This document shows, one piece after another, positions 45,267 through 58,600 of a DNA stretch of 64,000 bases. This DNA comes from Beaufortia kweichowensis (Eukaryota; Chordata; Actinopteri; Cypriniformes; Gastromyzontidae): NCBI GenBank assembly GCA_019155185.1, contig CM032795.1, forward strand, positions 14,735,795 to 14,799,794, in the 5' to 3' direction. A program made the translations under genes and the position numbers. The notes beneath the pieces were generated by a model. It was given only the letters and a program-made list of their open reading frames with translations, was not told where the DNA came from and did no database searches. Numbering within the stretch: the first letter of the stretch is position 1; every line of letters starts with the position of its first letter.

Positions 45267-48200
45267 ATGGCTCGCTTCGAAGACGATCTCCCGACCAGGT
45301 ATGGAGGCGGTGGCTCTCCAGCGGGTCAAGCCAAAGGGGCAAGCCGGCAGCCAGGCCCCCCGGGCGGACAGAGGGTGTATAAGCAAACAATGGCCCAAAG
45401 AGCCCGGACAATGGCCATATACAACCCGATACCGGTCAAACAGAACTGCCTCACAGTCAACCGATCCCTTTTCATCTTTAGCGAAGATAATATTATTCGG
45501 AAATATGCAAAGAAAATAACAGAGTGGCCATATCCTTTACGCACACCGCATGCATTTGCAAGCGGGCAAAATAGCCTAATATATACATGCATAAGTTGGT
45601 TTACTTATTAGTTTTTGTTCTGACGTTTGGTAGTAACACTAGCTAAAGTTGCAAAAGTTTGATATCTTTGTGTAAATATTATAAGCTGTTCCGGTTATTT
45701 TGTTAATATAATGCAGTGCTATGTTGAATGGACTCAGAAGAGAAACACATAGGATCTAAATGATGCCATACAGTGAGCAGGGTGTTGTCTCACTGGTGAA
45801 ACAAACATCATTAAAAAGGGTTCGGTCGGTTCCCATTCACTAAATAGCCCCGACAAATGTCTGAGATGCCTGTGAATTTTTGGCGGTTTTAATGCGAAAA
45901 AGTCAGATTGTCTCTGTGCATTTATAACGTAAGGATTTTAGGTGAAATTTTATGACGTTGTAAACTGGGATTTAGAGTTTTTCGTTTTTGCCCCTTTCAG
46001 TCACTGCGGTATTGATCCTTTTTAGCGAGGCAACGAGCCTCTCTGTCGCTCATAGCAACCAAAGCAGCTCGTGCATTAGGCTGCCTAAATTGCTGTGCAT
46101 TCTCCGGAGACTTACCCCTGGGAATACCAGTCATAAAGTAACTGAGATAAACCCATTATTCTACACTTTGTACTATTACAGCAGTTGCCGCATGTATATG
46201 GGCAACGTATTGCAGCATACATTCAAAAGGCAATGAAGTTGATAGTCTAGACAATTTACACGAACCAGTTTAGTGGTATTGTATTTTGAACGCAGATGTC
46301 GTTCTTAAGGGCTGGCCATCAGTCCTGTAAACTGTATTGTTTTTAATGGTAGTGTGTCTGAGAAATTGGAAATGAAATAGTGGTTTTCCTTTTACGTGAG
46401 AAAGTTTCAGGAGCTGGTTAGTTTCTTAACAAAGCGCTATCCAAGGTGCTGAAGCGCCTACGCTTCGGAATGGAGGGATGCCAAATAGTAAAAATGTAAA
46501 TATACAGAGCATCAAAATATTTTCAAGTGTAACATTTAAGATCAACATGTAGTTAGCAAGTTTTCTGAAAACATTGCTTATGTGGTATGCTTTGTCAGCA
46601 GTCACAGCCCCCAAATAAATAATAATTAATCTAAGCAAAAAATACTCATATCATTTATTGACTCCTATTATATAGAAGAGGGAGTATTTTGAGTAAACAG
46701 TGAAATAGCAAAATCCTCGATTTATCGACATTGTCCTTATGTTCAGACTCTCAAGAATGTGTCTTCAAGTCTGATGCAAATGTGTTGTGAGGAGTGCCAT
46801 GGGGAATAATCAGCATTCCCTCTTAACAGCAGATCTGTGATTGTGTGACGCAGTTTACACAGCTGTTGGCTGGGTCATAAGTGACCTAAGATGAAGTGAG
46901 ATCACTTACTACAGTTATTTACTTTTTATGAAAAAGGAACAGTAAAAGCACTGATGCAAAAATATTTAGCAAAATTTTGTGATGATCATGTTATTGTTAT
47001 TGTGAAACTGTATTTTAACTGTTCTTCCCTTAACAACACCACTCCATTTGAGTATATGATTCTTGCCACCATCATAGCAAACTGCATAGTACTGGGCTTA
47101 GAGCAGCATTTACCTGCGTTAGACAAGACACCTATGTCCAAGAGATTGGTGAGTTGCTATTTTCCTCTGTTATGATACATTGCAATTTTTACATAACTGT
47201 TCTTTAAAAACCTATAAGCACACGGCAAGTATTAACATATGCAGATGCAAAACATTATTTGACTGTCCTTTCTAAAGTTTTTATTTGTACCAAAATTATT
47301 TTTTACTGTAATTATAAATTGAGCCCCTCATCAGGGTTGTTCTTAATACTTATCATGCTGTGATTGTTGTCAGTGTCTATTATTATATATTTGGCTGAAA
47401 AAGTACCTTACACAATGCATGGCCAAATGGAGAGAGATGTCATTGCATACTTGTATCTTGTATATTTTGCACTAATAACATCTCATATTTCTTCTCGTTC
47501 CTGACAGGATGACACAGAACCGTACTTTATTGGAATATTTTGTTTCGAGGCTGGGATCAAGATCATCGCCCTAGGCTTTGCTTTTCATAAAGACTCCTAT
47601 CTTCGCAATGGATGGAATGTAATGGATTTTGTTGTTGTGTTGTCAGGGTAAGTTCTTTTGTATATTGAAATTACCTACGATTTAAAAAATATCTATATAC
47701 AGAAGACACAGGCCATGGTCAGGCAATAAACATCCTATTGTTTTTGTAATTTTATTGCTATTGTTGACAAATAGCTTAGTGGAACTGAGTGTGTGAAGCA
47801 ATTTTGTCTGTTTGGCCCTGGCACAGGCAGGGTAGCAGAGGTTTTGTACATGGATAAATGCTGATTGTGAGGCTTTGCTGAAGTCAGACTGGAGATGTTG
47901 ATTGGGTGCAGCGAGTATGGCCCCGGTTCTAAAAGTATGACTAGCTGGGGCTTTAAAGTGTGTAATGGGGTCAAGAGGAGTTCAGCAAGGCATATAGAGA
48001 GAACATTCTGGCCCTTATTCATGGACTTTATTATCTGGTGTGAAGTAGATGATTCTTTTGTTTGCTACTTGTTGTCAGTATTGACAAGTCAGTATTTAGT
48101 GTTTCTAAAATAGATTTATTTTGTTAGTACAAAGATGTCCATAACAGCAGTGTGGTTGTTTTCTAGATTGTAAAAAGGGAAAATTGTAAGTCCACTATAT

Positions 48201-51200
48201 CTCAGTTAGTGTTACAGTGAGAAATTATCCCATTTAAAATGGGTTTAAAGTAAGATTTCAGTGCTGGCTCCACTTGTTGACAGGCCCCAGGGATCTGCAC
48301 TCATCCTGGGAGACCGGCTCAGTGTTATGGTGGAGCTGGTCCCTGTATGGTTACTGGGAGCGTTAGGGAGTGTCTTTCTCTGGCTAATGGCATGAAGATT
48401 CATTTTGTCCATCCACAGAAGCTTACGTCACCCTTAACCTCACTGCAATAAACAGATTTAGTGGAAGCAGTTCTGTTCCTGCAGAGGAAAAAGCTGTAAA
48501 TGAAGCCAGAGGATACAGAGCATGTTTTTGCCAAGCATATAGATCCCTTCATATACGTTTTAAATTTGGTAATTTTTATGGTTATATGACTTGCCGATCT
48601 CCATCACCTTTAGTGTGGGCTGACCCATCACTCATATCATAATGTGTTTGACGGGAAATTGATGTGCTTCATTAAAGTAGAGCAGAACTGTATAATGTAA
48701 TAATAATTATAATCACTTTATACCCTAAAAGCTTGAGGTCTGCCACACAAGCAGTTTAGTCGTTTGATCAGTCCCACTCTAGAATGACTAGAATCAAACT
48801 CTGCTGTTCGATAATAAGGATGTAACTGATATACTTTGTTTTTGATAAGTAACTGATAGGTTTTCAGTTTTCCAACTGCTTTTAAATGGAGGTTTTTTGC
48901 TGTACTCATTAATCATTAGTAAACTCATATTAAATAATTTTGACGTACCACTTATAAGTTGTTTCTATTTGTATACAGATATCACTGAAATAGGTGTCCC
49001 GAGAAATTACGTTTGTCCTGTGATAGCTCTTAGCTTTGTAAATTGGAAAAAACGACTCAAAATATGTAACCATGGAAAGTACTCTATCTGCTTCTTTGCA
49101 TTTTATGTGTTCAGGTTTGCTGATATTTGATTGGTCTTGGCTGTATCGTAGTTGTAGGGCTTTATGTGTTCTGTCTTATACTTCTCTCTACCTTTATTTC
49201 ATTTGAAAGAGAAATATTGTTTGTTTGACCTCTCGATGAATAGATTAGATACAGTTAAAAGTCTGAACCAAAGCTTTACAGATTTATAGTATACTCATGT
49301 CATATATGTCATGTTCATTATAGAATATTATTATAATGTCTTTTAGACAGTCTCACAACTCTAATATGGCCCCCAAAAAGATGTTTGGACTTTCTTATAA
49401 GAGAATATATCTCACCCTATAGACTCACAAGCCTGATCAATACTGTATTGAACCAAACAAAAAGGGAATAGCTTAGCTACACAGCATTTCACTGCTGTGC
49501 TCTCCAGCAGCCTTTGCCTCGCTCCTTGTTCTGCACCGTTTCAGCGGGTGAGGGGCGTGGCCATCATGCTGCTGTTGATCTCGCTATGAGCCGAATGGCT
49601 GCTGGGGTTCCCTGCTCAGATCAATCGCTCTTAATGAGCCTCTCGAGTTCCCTGGAGGACGATTATGTTCAGCCTCGTGTTACTTTGGACCCCTATAGAA
49701 AAGGGACCTGGGGGGGCTTTGAATGTTTTGTAGAGGAAATGTTTCTGTGTTTGGATAGAGCCAGGTTGTGATGCCTCGCCTTCAGATCTTCTGTAAGGCC
49801 TTGTAGGGAATGTGGTGTGAGATGCATACAGTAATATATTACATTTTCCTTATTTTTATTTGTAATGAACCTTTAGTAGAAAAGTTAAATAATCAAAAAG
49901 AAAATTTATTAAAAAAACATCTTGTGTCATACAACATAATTATTGCTAATAATTAATTATTGATTGTTTTGTATTTTAAATGCAGGGGCAGTTTTTTTGT
50001 AACACAATAGCATTATTAAAATGCAAAAATTATAATCATAATGGAGTAATTTAATTTGTGTGTGTGAGTATTTGTGGATAATCACAGCTTGGATAAATAA
50101 AAGCTTGAAAAAGATAAAACCACAAATTAAGATTGAGTGATTTATTGGCATCACTTTACAGTAAAGTTCTATACATTAACATTAGTTGATGAATTAGGAA
50201 TCATGAACTTACACTGACAACAGTAACCATGTTTAAGGAAGCAATAAGGTACGCTGGGCTTTATCATGAATAAATGATGATGCAAAGCATTGTATTTTTA
50301 GGCTTTAATACAAATATTAAAGTAATATACAGTATCGTTGGATGAAGCAGTCATAGCTGAATAAAACAGCTACTAACCAATCAGAATAAAATACTGGAAC
50401 TAACCGTTTAGTAAAATGTATTGGTATTTGTAAAATGCATGTAGAACATCGATGATTAAAAAATGTGATGTACAATTAGTGTTGCTCATTGTTAGTGCAT
50501 GTTACGTAATGTTAAGAATGACCTCATATAAATGTATACATCCTTACCCCAAAGTCTTACAGTTTATCTACTGTAAATGTCTGAGAGAACATATACTCAA
50601 TACTGGTCTTTTCCTTCAGTGTATATGCTTACTCTGTATTCCTCCATCTGTTTAGGGCTGTGTAGGTGGTATGGAATATCCTGCTGCTTCTTACAAAATG
50701 CCAGGAGCCAAACTTAAGCCTTAAAGACCATCTGTCCAGAGCTTTTACTTTTGTTTTGTACTGTTTGATCACTGTAGTCAGGGGTGTAATTGACTTACGT
50801 AATGCTGAAATGGGTATCCAGAAACATTCTCGTCCCATGCTGTGCTCTTTTCCCTGGAAAAAAACACAAACAAATTGATCTGCATTGACTTTTATAGTTG
50901 GGTCACAATATCACAATTTTCTGCAGAAAAACCGCCATATAGGTTTAAAATGGCTCAAGTAGTATTAGTATTGGTGTTGGAGCTTTGTTGTTCTATGACA
51001 TACCTGCATAAAGGAACAGAAAGGGAAGAGAGCGGTCAACAAGCTCTCCTTGTACAGTATCTACAACTGTATTCACAAGTGGTGAAGATGTTATGTATAT
51101 TGATCCCCTTCACTGAACTGAACAACAGCCTACGCAGTCTGTTTCAGTTTCCAGCTAAAGACATGGATTTTGCAGCGGTTGCACCTTCCAAAGCAATATC

Positions 51201-54200
51201 CTGATTCGCTCTCACAGTTCCCAGCTCTATGGGAGTAGATTGTGTTGCCGCAGAGGACCTTTACCTGTCAATTCTGCCGTGTTCCTGTGGGTGGCTGAAG
51301 TAATTTACCTGAAGGAAGACACAACATTTTAGATGTTTTAGGGTATCGCAATCCTCTCTAGACGCTGACCTAAACTATGCTGATGTCAATCTGTAGGATA
51401 GTACGAAACACCTTGCGTTTTTCCTTTGTTGTAACATCTGTGATGGCATATAGAGAAAGTTGGGTTTTTGTGCGTTTGCAGGTCACGTAAGAGGTCCAAC
51501 TGTTGTGTTTTAAATGTGTTTCTGAAGCTTTTTCTTCATTATCTGTGATGGTTTTTCAACCCTGTGATTCAATAGCTACACACAACACAGTGTTGTGTTT
51601 TAAGGAGCATGTCTGTAAGACACATTTGAGGTTTTGCCTGAGAGACTTTGTGGAGGCTTACAGTAGTGCCGTCTCTGCCTTCTGTTGAGACACATCATAG
51701 AAACACAGTTGGGGGTTTCGATCTGACAGTCAATGTATTATGAGTGAGAGCAGAGGTGTTAGTTGGTTGCCAGAGGTGTTTAGGTAAAAACCGTCCAATG
51801 AGGAGAGCTCTTTTACACACACTCTCCATAGCATCTGTACTGTTACTAGCATCTCAAGCAAGTGTCTCCTTGTTTTCAAATGGCTACATTCTGAAACACA
51901 GGAACAAGGGCAGTTGTTTCTCTTAGGAATGGCCAACCAGTGTTTATTGTATAATTTACTGATACCTGGCCCTAAAGCACCTTCTGAATAGAAATTATAA
52001 AGGAAAGGCTGTTTTTTCCTGTTTCATTTAATCAAATGCAGATGGCTGTGGAATTGAAGAGGAGAAACTGCTGTTTGTGTGGGTCTGTAAAGACCCTGTG
52101 TTCTGTTTTTCTTTAAATGTTACAGATGTTATTGTGTTTACTGTCACCATTACACTGTGTTATTGTTAATTTTATTTTAGTGTAGAAATAGAATAGAATT
52201 GGTTAGAATAGTGCATTTTCATGTGTATGCTCAGTGTGTGCAGTGACAATTTTTAGGCTAAACACATTAAACATTGATATTTTGTGGTGTTTTCCTGGAG
52301 ATAAAAAAGGTAAATGTTTGATGCACAAAATCTTTTAAAGTAGAATTTGTCAATGCTTAGGTACATTAAACCGAGGTGGCGATTTCATGTAAAATTAGTA
52401 TGTGCATCATACAAAAATGAACAATTATTAGAATAAAACAAGAATGAAACCCCACTTCTTAATCTAACATTTATGGGGCTTGTGCGTTTTTGTATGGCAT
52501 TGTAATTTTTCTTTAAGTGGGCCTGTCGTTTTAAATCACACCGACAGCTGTGATGAAACCTTTCGTTTTTTTTGTTGATCCTCTGCTCCCCTGTATCTGT
52601 GTGTCTGTTTACTTGTGTGTGTGTGTGTGTGCATGTGTGCGTGCATGTGTGTGTGCATGTGTGTGAACCTCCTGTGTCTTTTTTTGTTGCTGCACCTATT
52701 CTGTTAGCACTCTGAAATCTAGTGGTTAGGCGGAGCAGTTGAACAAATCAGCTGTCATTTAATCCTAAACAGAGAGCAGTGACCAAGTCAAATATTTGAA
52801 GCAGCTCTGTCTCATAAAGCTGCTCTGAATGGGTCGGGCCTGCTCACTCTCATTGACTGGCTATTATACGAAATCTTTATCACATTCTCTCTTGAATCAC
52901 ATGGGTCTGTAAAAAGGGATTGTCTGTTTACACACACTGAAGCAGGACTGTTGTTTGCTTTAGGTAGAGCCATTAAAATCATATGACCTTTGTAACTCAG
53001 CTCTTCTTTATAGTGTTTTAAGCAAATACAAACATCAGATTTTTTGTATTCATATATGATATGAATTATATTTTTGCAGTTTTTGGGTGGATGTGCTGGG
53101 AGAGAAAATGTCATTTTAGAGTAAGAAGTATTAGCGATTTACTCTTGTTTTATTAGTCATTAGAATTCCCCTCACAAGCACAAAAGTGACTTTTAATAGG
53201 ATTTGAAATTTATTGACTGCTCAGTATCTTATAAAACTTTGTCATTGAAATAAGACTGAGTCACAGGTTGTCATATTTCAATGTTACATCACACAAAGTG
53301 TTTTGTCATAGATTTTTCTTTTTTTATCAAAAAGAAAGACTGTCTATAAGTCAGCATTGTAATGCAACGCAGATATAAACTGGAGAACAATACGCTGTAA
53401 ACATTTCAGTCCTTTCCAGCTGAAAATGTTTAGTGGTAATATGTTGCATGTAAATATTTCAGTTATTGAACAAATTGTTGCCACAAGTGACTGTTGTGCC
53501 AATTAAAACATTTAGATGCAACCAGTTACTAGAAAATTTGTTGAGGTCTGAATTCTTTACAGTGTAATATACAGATTTTTTGCCTTAGTACCCCACAAAA
53601 TCCTTCAAGAAGTCGTGAACCTTTCAAGATCTGCCAAATCCTGAGACTAGTTCTTTTTCAGAATCTCTCAGTGCAGCAACCTGCCAACATATAAAATCGA
53701 CTAAAAAAAATCAATACTTCAAATATGTGTTCCATGAATCCAAGAAATTGTATAGAAGACAGATTGAAACTGCCTATTTAATCCAGTTTCTGTCATGCTT
53801 AATATAATTTACCCAAATTGGACGTACTCCTGGATTACATTCTTATCGGACCTCAAACATCATTACTATGAGCCAATTAGATGAGACCTAGGGGCTTGAA
53901 TGACATTTATATTAACCAGTAATTTCTTCTGTTTGAGTTAGGTTTATTAATGACATCTTAAACTCACGTTGATATGCACTGACCTAGCTTTTGTGTTCAT
54001 TTTCCCCTTCATGCCGTTTTACTGATTTAGTTAAACAAATTACTGTTTTGTTTTAGTAGATGGTTGCATTGCTGGATGTCTGAGCTGGACGTCCAGATAG
54101 GGTGGTGTTTTATTAAACCTGAACTCATTTAGGACCCTCTTGAATCTATAGTCTAGGATTGGGGTCTGGAAAGTGGTAGTGAAGTGACAAGTCAGATTGG

Positions 54201-55580
54201 AGGCAGACAATTAGTAACCAGTCCAAAGATGTGCAAGTACAAAAATGTGTGTACACTTGTAATGTGGCACATCATGAACTATAGATGAGGTTTATTTGCA
54301 TATCCCTAGGGATCTGTGAAGATAAGTCAGCTGCCGGGGTCAGCCGGAGTTTTCTTATGAAATGCTGTGACATTCAGGCAGGTTTGCGAGAAAACCCTGC
54401 TGGGCGTTTTTATTTGTGCACTGTACATCAAGCTGTATAAATGCTAAAGACAGAAGACACAGGACAGTTATGCTATAATCCCTGTTGATGCTTTATGCAG
54501 CATGCCATGCCAGTCCTGTAACCAGGTGTCAGTGCTGCCTTATAGCAGGTGCCCATGTAAACAAAAACAGCCTGCAGTGTAAATCCCAATGCTCAATGTT
54601 TCTCTTTTGACCCCCGTCCTCTCCTAATATTCTCATGGTACTCTCTTTCTCTCTGGTGTCCTCTTGCTTCATTCTCACTTGTGTTTACATCACTTTTCTC
54701 TCGCCTATCAGCCCCTCACCCAGCCATCTATTTTTATTCACCATCCTTGTTTATCTTACATGGGTGTGTGGATAATTATATACACTACTGTTCAAAAGTT
54801 TAGGGCAAATACCAGGCCAGAAAGGATAAGACTCCAAGAAGCTGGTTGATTAAAATACCAAGAAAACATTTCTGTAAATTCTAGGCAAAGGGTAAATACT
54901 TAAAAGGTACTGAAAAAACTAAATAATAATAATTTTCTGGATTGTAAATCTCATAGTTTTATTTATATTACTCAATATTTTTTAAAAATGTCAAAATAAA
55001 GAATAAATAATTAGTATGTGACCCTTCATTTGGTAACAGTATTTTTATCTATCAGTGTTTATCTATTAGTGCCTCTTTGTTTGACTTTTTATTTATATTG
55101 ATAATTAATTTTATATTTAATGTTGTTTTAAATGTGTTCAATAGATAATACATTTTCCTGCTTTTAGGGTTAGGGTTATATATAAAATATATTATGTGTT
55201 ATGCTCATTTCTGGTTGTCTTGTTAATACTGTTGCTTGTTTGTTAAATTATAACTTAATTTACATTTTTAGGCTTAGACAATAGTCAATATTTCTCCTTT
55301 ATACAACCTACTGTGACATTGTATGGCTTGCATACATTAATACCTCACCAAAACAAATTTTAACTGAGAACCGTATTGGGCGCAAGTATCACATTATCAT
55401 AACGTGTGATTACTTTTCAGACATGTGTGCATGTTGTGTTGAAAGCAGCCGCCTATCACATGCCTTTTATCACCCATCTACAGGGCTGTATGCTCATACA
55501 CGTCAGAGCTCGACAGCAGCTGTTAGCAGGAAGTCAGTTGACAAGAGGAAGGGATGATGCTTTAATGCTATTAGCTGGCC

Positions 55581-55619
<39 letters not shown>

Positions 55620-58600
55620 AGAGTGAGAGACTCATTACTCACTGAATATAAGATCTGACAGCGGGTGCAGCTTCCATCGATTACCTTATTTTGTTGCTAC
55701 CTTGTTTTCCCCAGACATGCATTTTTCTGGTTGACAGAAGGTTTGGGGCCGATAGCTTTGGTGAACGTTTGAAATGGCTTTAGTTGTAGCTCATATAGTT
55801 TCTGAAGATTTCTAAAGATACTCAAAGATTTAGGTGGAGTCTTTGTTCATGTTATTATTATCTCAAAACAAAGCTTTGGATCACTGCTATAGGGACCTCT
55901 CACTGTATATTAAAATGACAAATCAAAGAACTCTAAATAATAAAGATTCTTCTTTCATCACCCAATATCCGTGAATAAGCGTTAAATGCTCAAACACATT
56001 TTTTTTCCTAATGCTAAAACGCCCTGAAGTCATGATTAGAGTCCTGTCGAGCTGTTGAGTGCTGCACACAGAGAGAAGCTGCTATCTTTACACAAGACAC
56101 ATGATTGGCTGTGTCCACTGCTGCTCGCATTATCAGCACATAAAGCATTGATCTGTGGTTATTGTCTAAAGAGCCTGAAAGCTCACATTATAGAAGCTTA
56201 CAAATTAGAAAAGCACTTGTTAGATTTCAGTGGTTACATTTTAATTGATTTTTTCATTTTGTCATTTTTCAAGTATAATTTGCAAAGAAATTAATTTTGA
56301 ACTTTGGTGTGTTTGATTATAAATTCTCTGCTTTTATAAGGATAAGAAAGCTTTTACAGATGCACATGATTACAGTGTTTTTTTAATCACCATCTAATAT
56401 TTATGATGCTCTGCTCCAAAAAAGACCAATGCTTTGTGCTTTTCGATTAATTCTTCATTTTGAAGTGGCCACTAAGGTCCTGTGACCTATTTGCTGTCAT
56501 AAGTTCTTAATGTTTTATTTTTTCCTGTACACCAGATGCTCTCTTTTACGGCCGACATTGGTTGTCATGGAGACTAGTGATCTTTACTATGTCGGTGTAA
56601 GTTCTGTTTGCTTAAATTAACTGTAATGCTGTGATTTTGTGTTCTGAAGAAAATTTATATCAAGAGAAATGGATTTCTTTTCCAAAATTTTTATGGCGCA
56701 TACTCAGTATTGTTCCCGCAGGTTCCTTTCTTCTGTTAAGCATGAAAGGATATTGAGTGTAAAGATTTAACTCTTCAGTCTTCATTTAAAATTGAAAAAA
56801 GAGAAACTTGTACATTCTTAAATCAGCTTTTTTGCTCTTTGTGTTTCATAGAATGTAGTCATACTGATTTGTAACAACATGAGGAGGATTAATTACAGCA
56901 TTTTTATTTTCATTCCCTTCTATTATATATGAAGATATTTAATCAGTCTTTAGTCTTTCTTAAATATTTGGTGATGAAAGTCTCATGCTAAACTCCTGCA
57001 TGTTCCACATTGTATTTCTTTTTTTTTTAGTCCCCGGCTCCCAAAACTCATTTTTTTCTTATCTTCTCTCTCATTCTCTTGCTCTATCTGTCAATGTGTT
57101 CTAATGAGAGCGGTGGAGACGCCTTTGTCTCTATGGTGATGAGACTAGCTGTCTCTTGTGTTTCCTCTCTGTGCCCAGAGGTTGGAAAAGCCCTTCAGTC
57201 TCTCCCCTGATGTGTCGATACAGCTTCTAAAAAAGATTCAGTCAACAAGGATTCAATCTACAGCAAGGCCAATTAAATAGAGTGAATCTTTTTGCTTATA
57301 TTGCAGCTTAAAGCAACTCCTAGACCTTTGCTTTGTTTAATGATAAAGTAATAATTACAGCAAATGGGCTTTCACTACTGTAAATAACCCTGCACTTTCT
57401 TTTACCTGGAAAGTATGTGTCAGTCCCATGATAAGTGTTCATTGGATAAGATTTACTGATGTCTCATGATTCACTGCTGGCTTCTGCTGCTGTTTTACGC
57501 TTGTCTCATGAGGTGGATGAGAGCACTGCGAACACACACACAAACGGCTCAATGGAGAAAAAAGAGAGAGAGAGCAGTGTAGCAGCAGCTGTGTAGTTTA
57601 CATTCGTATCTTCCCAGCCATGAGCCACGCTCTACAATTACGGAGTAAACGCACCCCATGCTAGCATAGAATAAAAGGCCCTGCTGTCCCACTGCATGTT
57701 TAATGAACTGTTTAGCCAACTGTGAAGCACTAAATACACAGTAAGCACTTGAGCTGAATAAAAGTGATCGTTGGAGTACTGTGCAGCTAATAAATGTTAT
57801 TAAGTATGTAATGCATTTAGGTTGTTATTTTAACAGTTTCATTTTGGTTTTAATCATTTAATAATTGTTTTAATTAAATTAATTTAAAAATCTATATATT
57901 TTATTTTTATTCCATTTTTCTTTTTAACCTTATAACTGTCACTGCACATATTGTGCATACACTTGAAAATGAAAATCTGAAGTACAGTTTCTTTGAAAAC
58001 TTTTTAAAATAACAATAATATTTGATTATTTTAGAATTAGATTTTTTAGATGTTTTTAACTTTAGATATTTAAAAAAATAATAACATTTGATTATATTGA
58101 TTTGACATTAACATGAAAAATCATTATAGCAAGTGTTTAAAATAATAATTTGTTAAGAGTCATTGCTACAAACCGATTTTAGTGATCTCCTTATCCAATC
58201 TGTCTCATCTAATCTGACTGGATGAAACGTTTCGTTTTCCTCATTGCCTGTTATTAATCCAATCCTGTAATGCCCAATTTCCATGTTTGTAGTCTTCTAT
58301 GTTCCTTTTCTCCCATCCCAGTCGCCTACATGACTTTATTATTTGTGTGGGAAAGCAATAATACATTCCAGTGACAAATTTCGCACAACATCTCGATGAC
58401 ATTAATATATAACCGTTTTACAATACATTGCTTTCAAAAATTGTCCCAAAATTGTAAAACAAGCTCTCACCTCAACAGCATATACCTAGAATTCATCCAT
58501 TTGCACTGATTGCGGAAAGGGAGCTGTTACGATACCAGACCGAATGCATTATTTATCCTTCTCTGAAACCTGATAAATTATAAAACACGCATGGTGCCAT

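Noticed and set aside
45521..45611. Continuation of cacna1b exon 1 past 45529
   Set aside because: The sequence after TEWP no longer resembles the channel and matches a U12 intron start.
49514..49771. 85-residue open frame in cacna1b intron 3
   Set aside because: No recognisable motif, no splice sites or poly(A) signal around it; probably chance.
50842..51204. 120-residue open frame in cacna1b intron 3
   Set aside because: Low-complexity hydrophobic and polar mix without family resemblance; no transcription signals.
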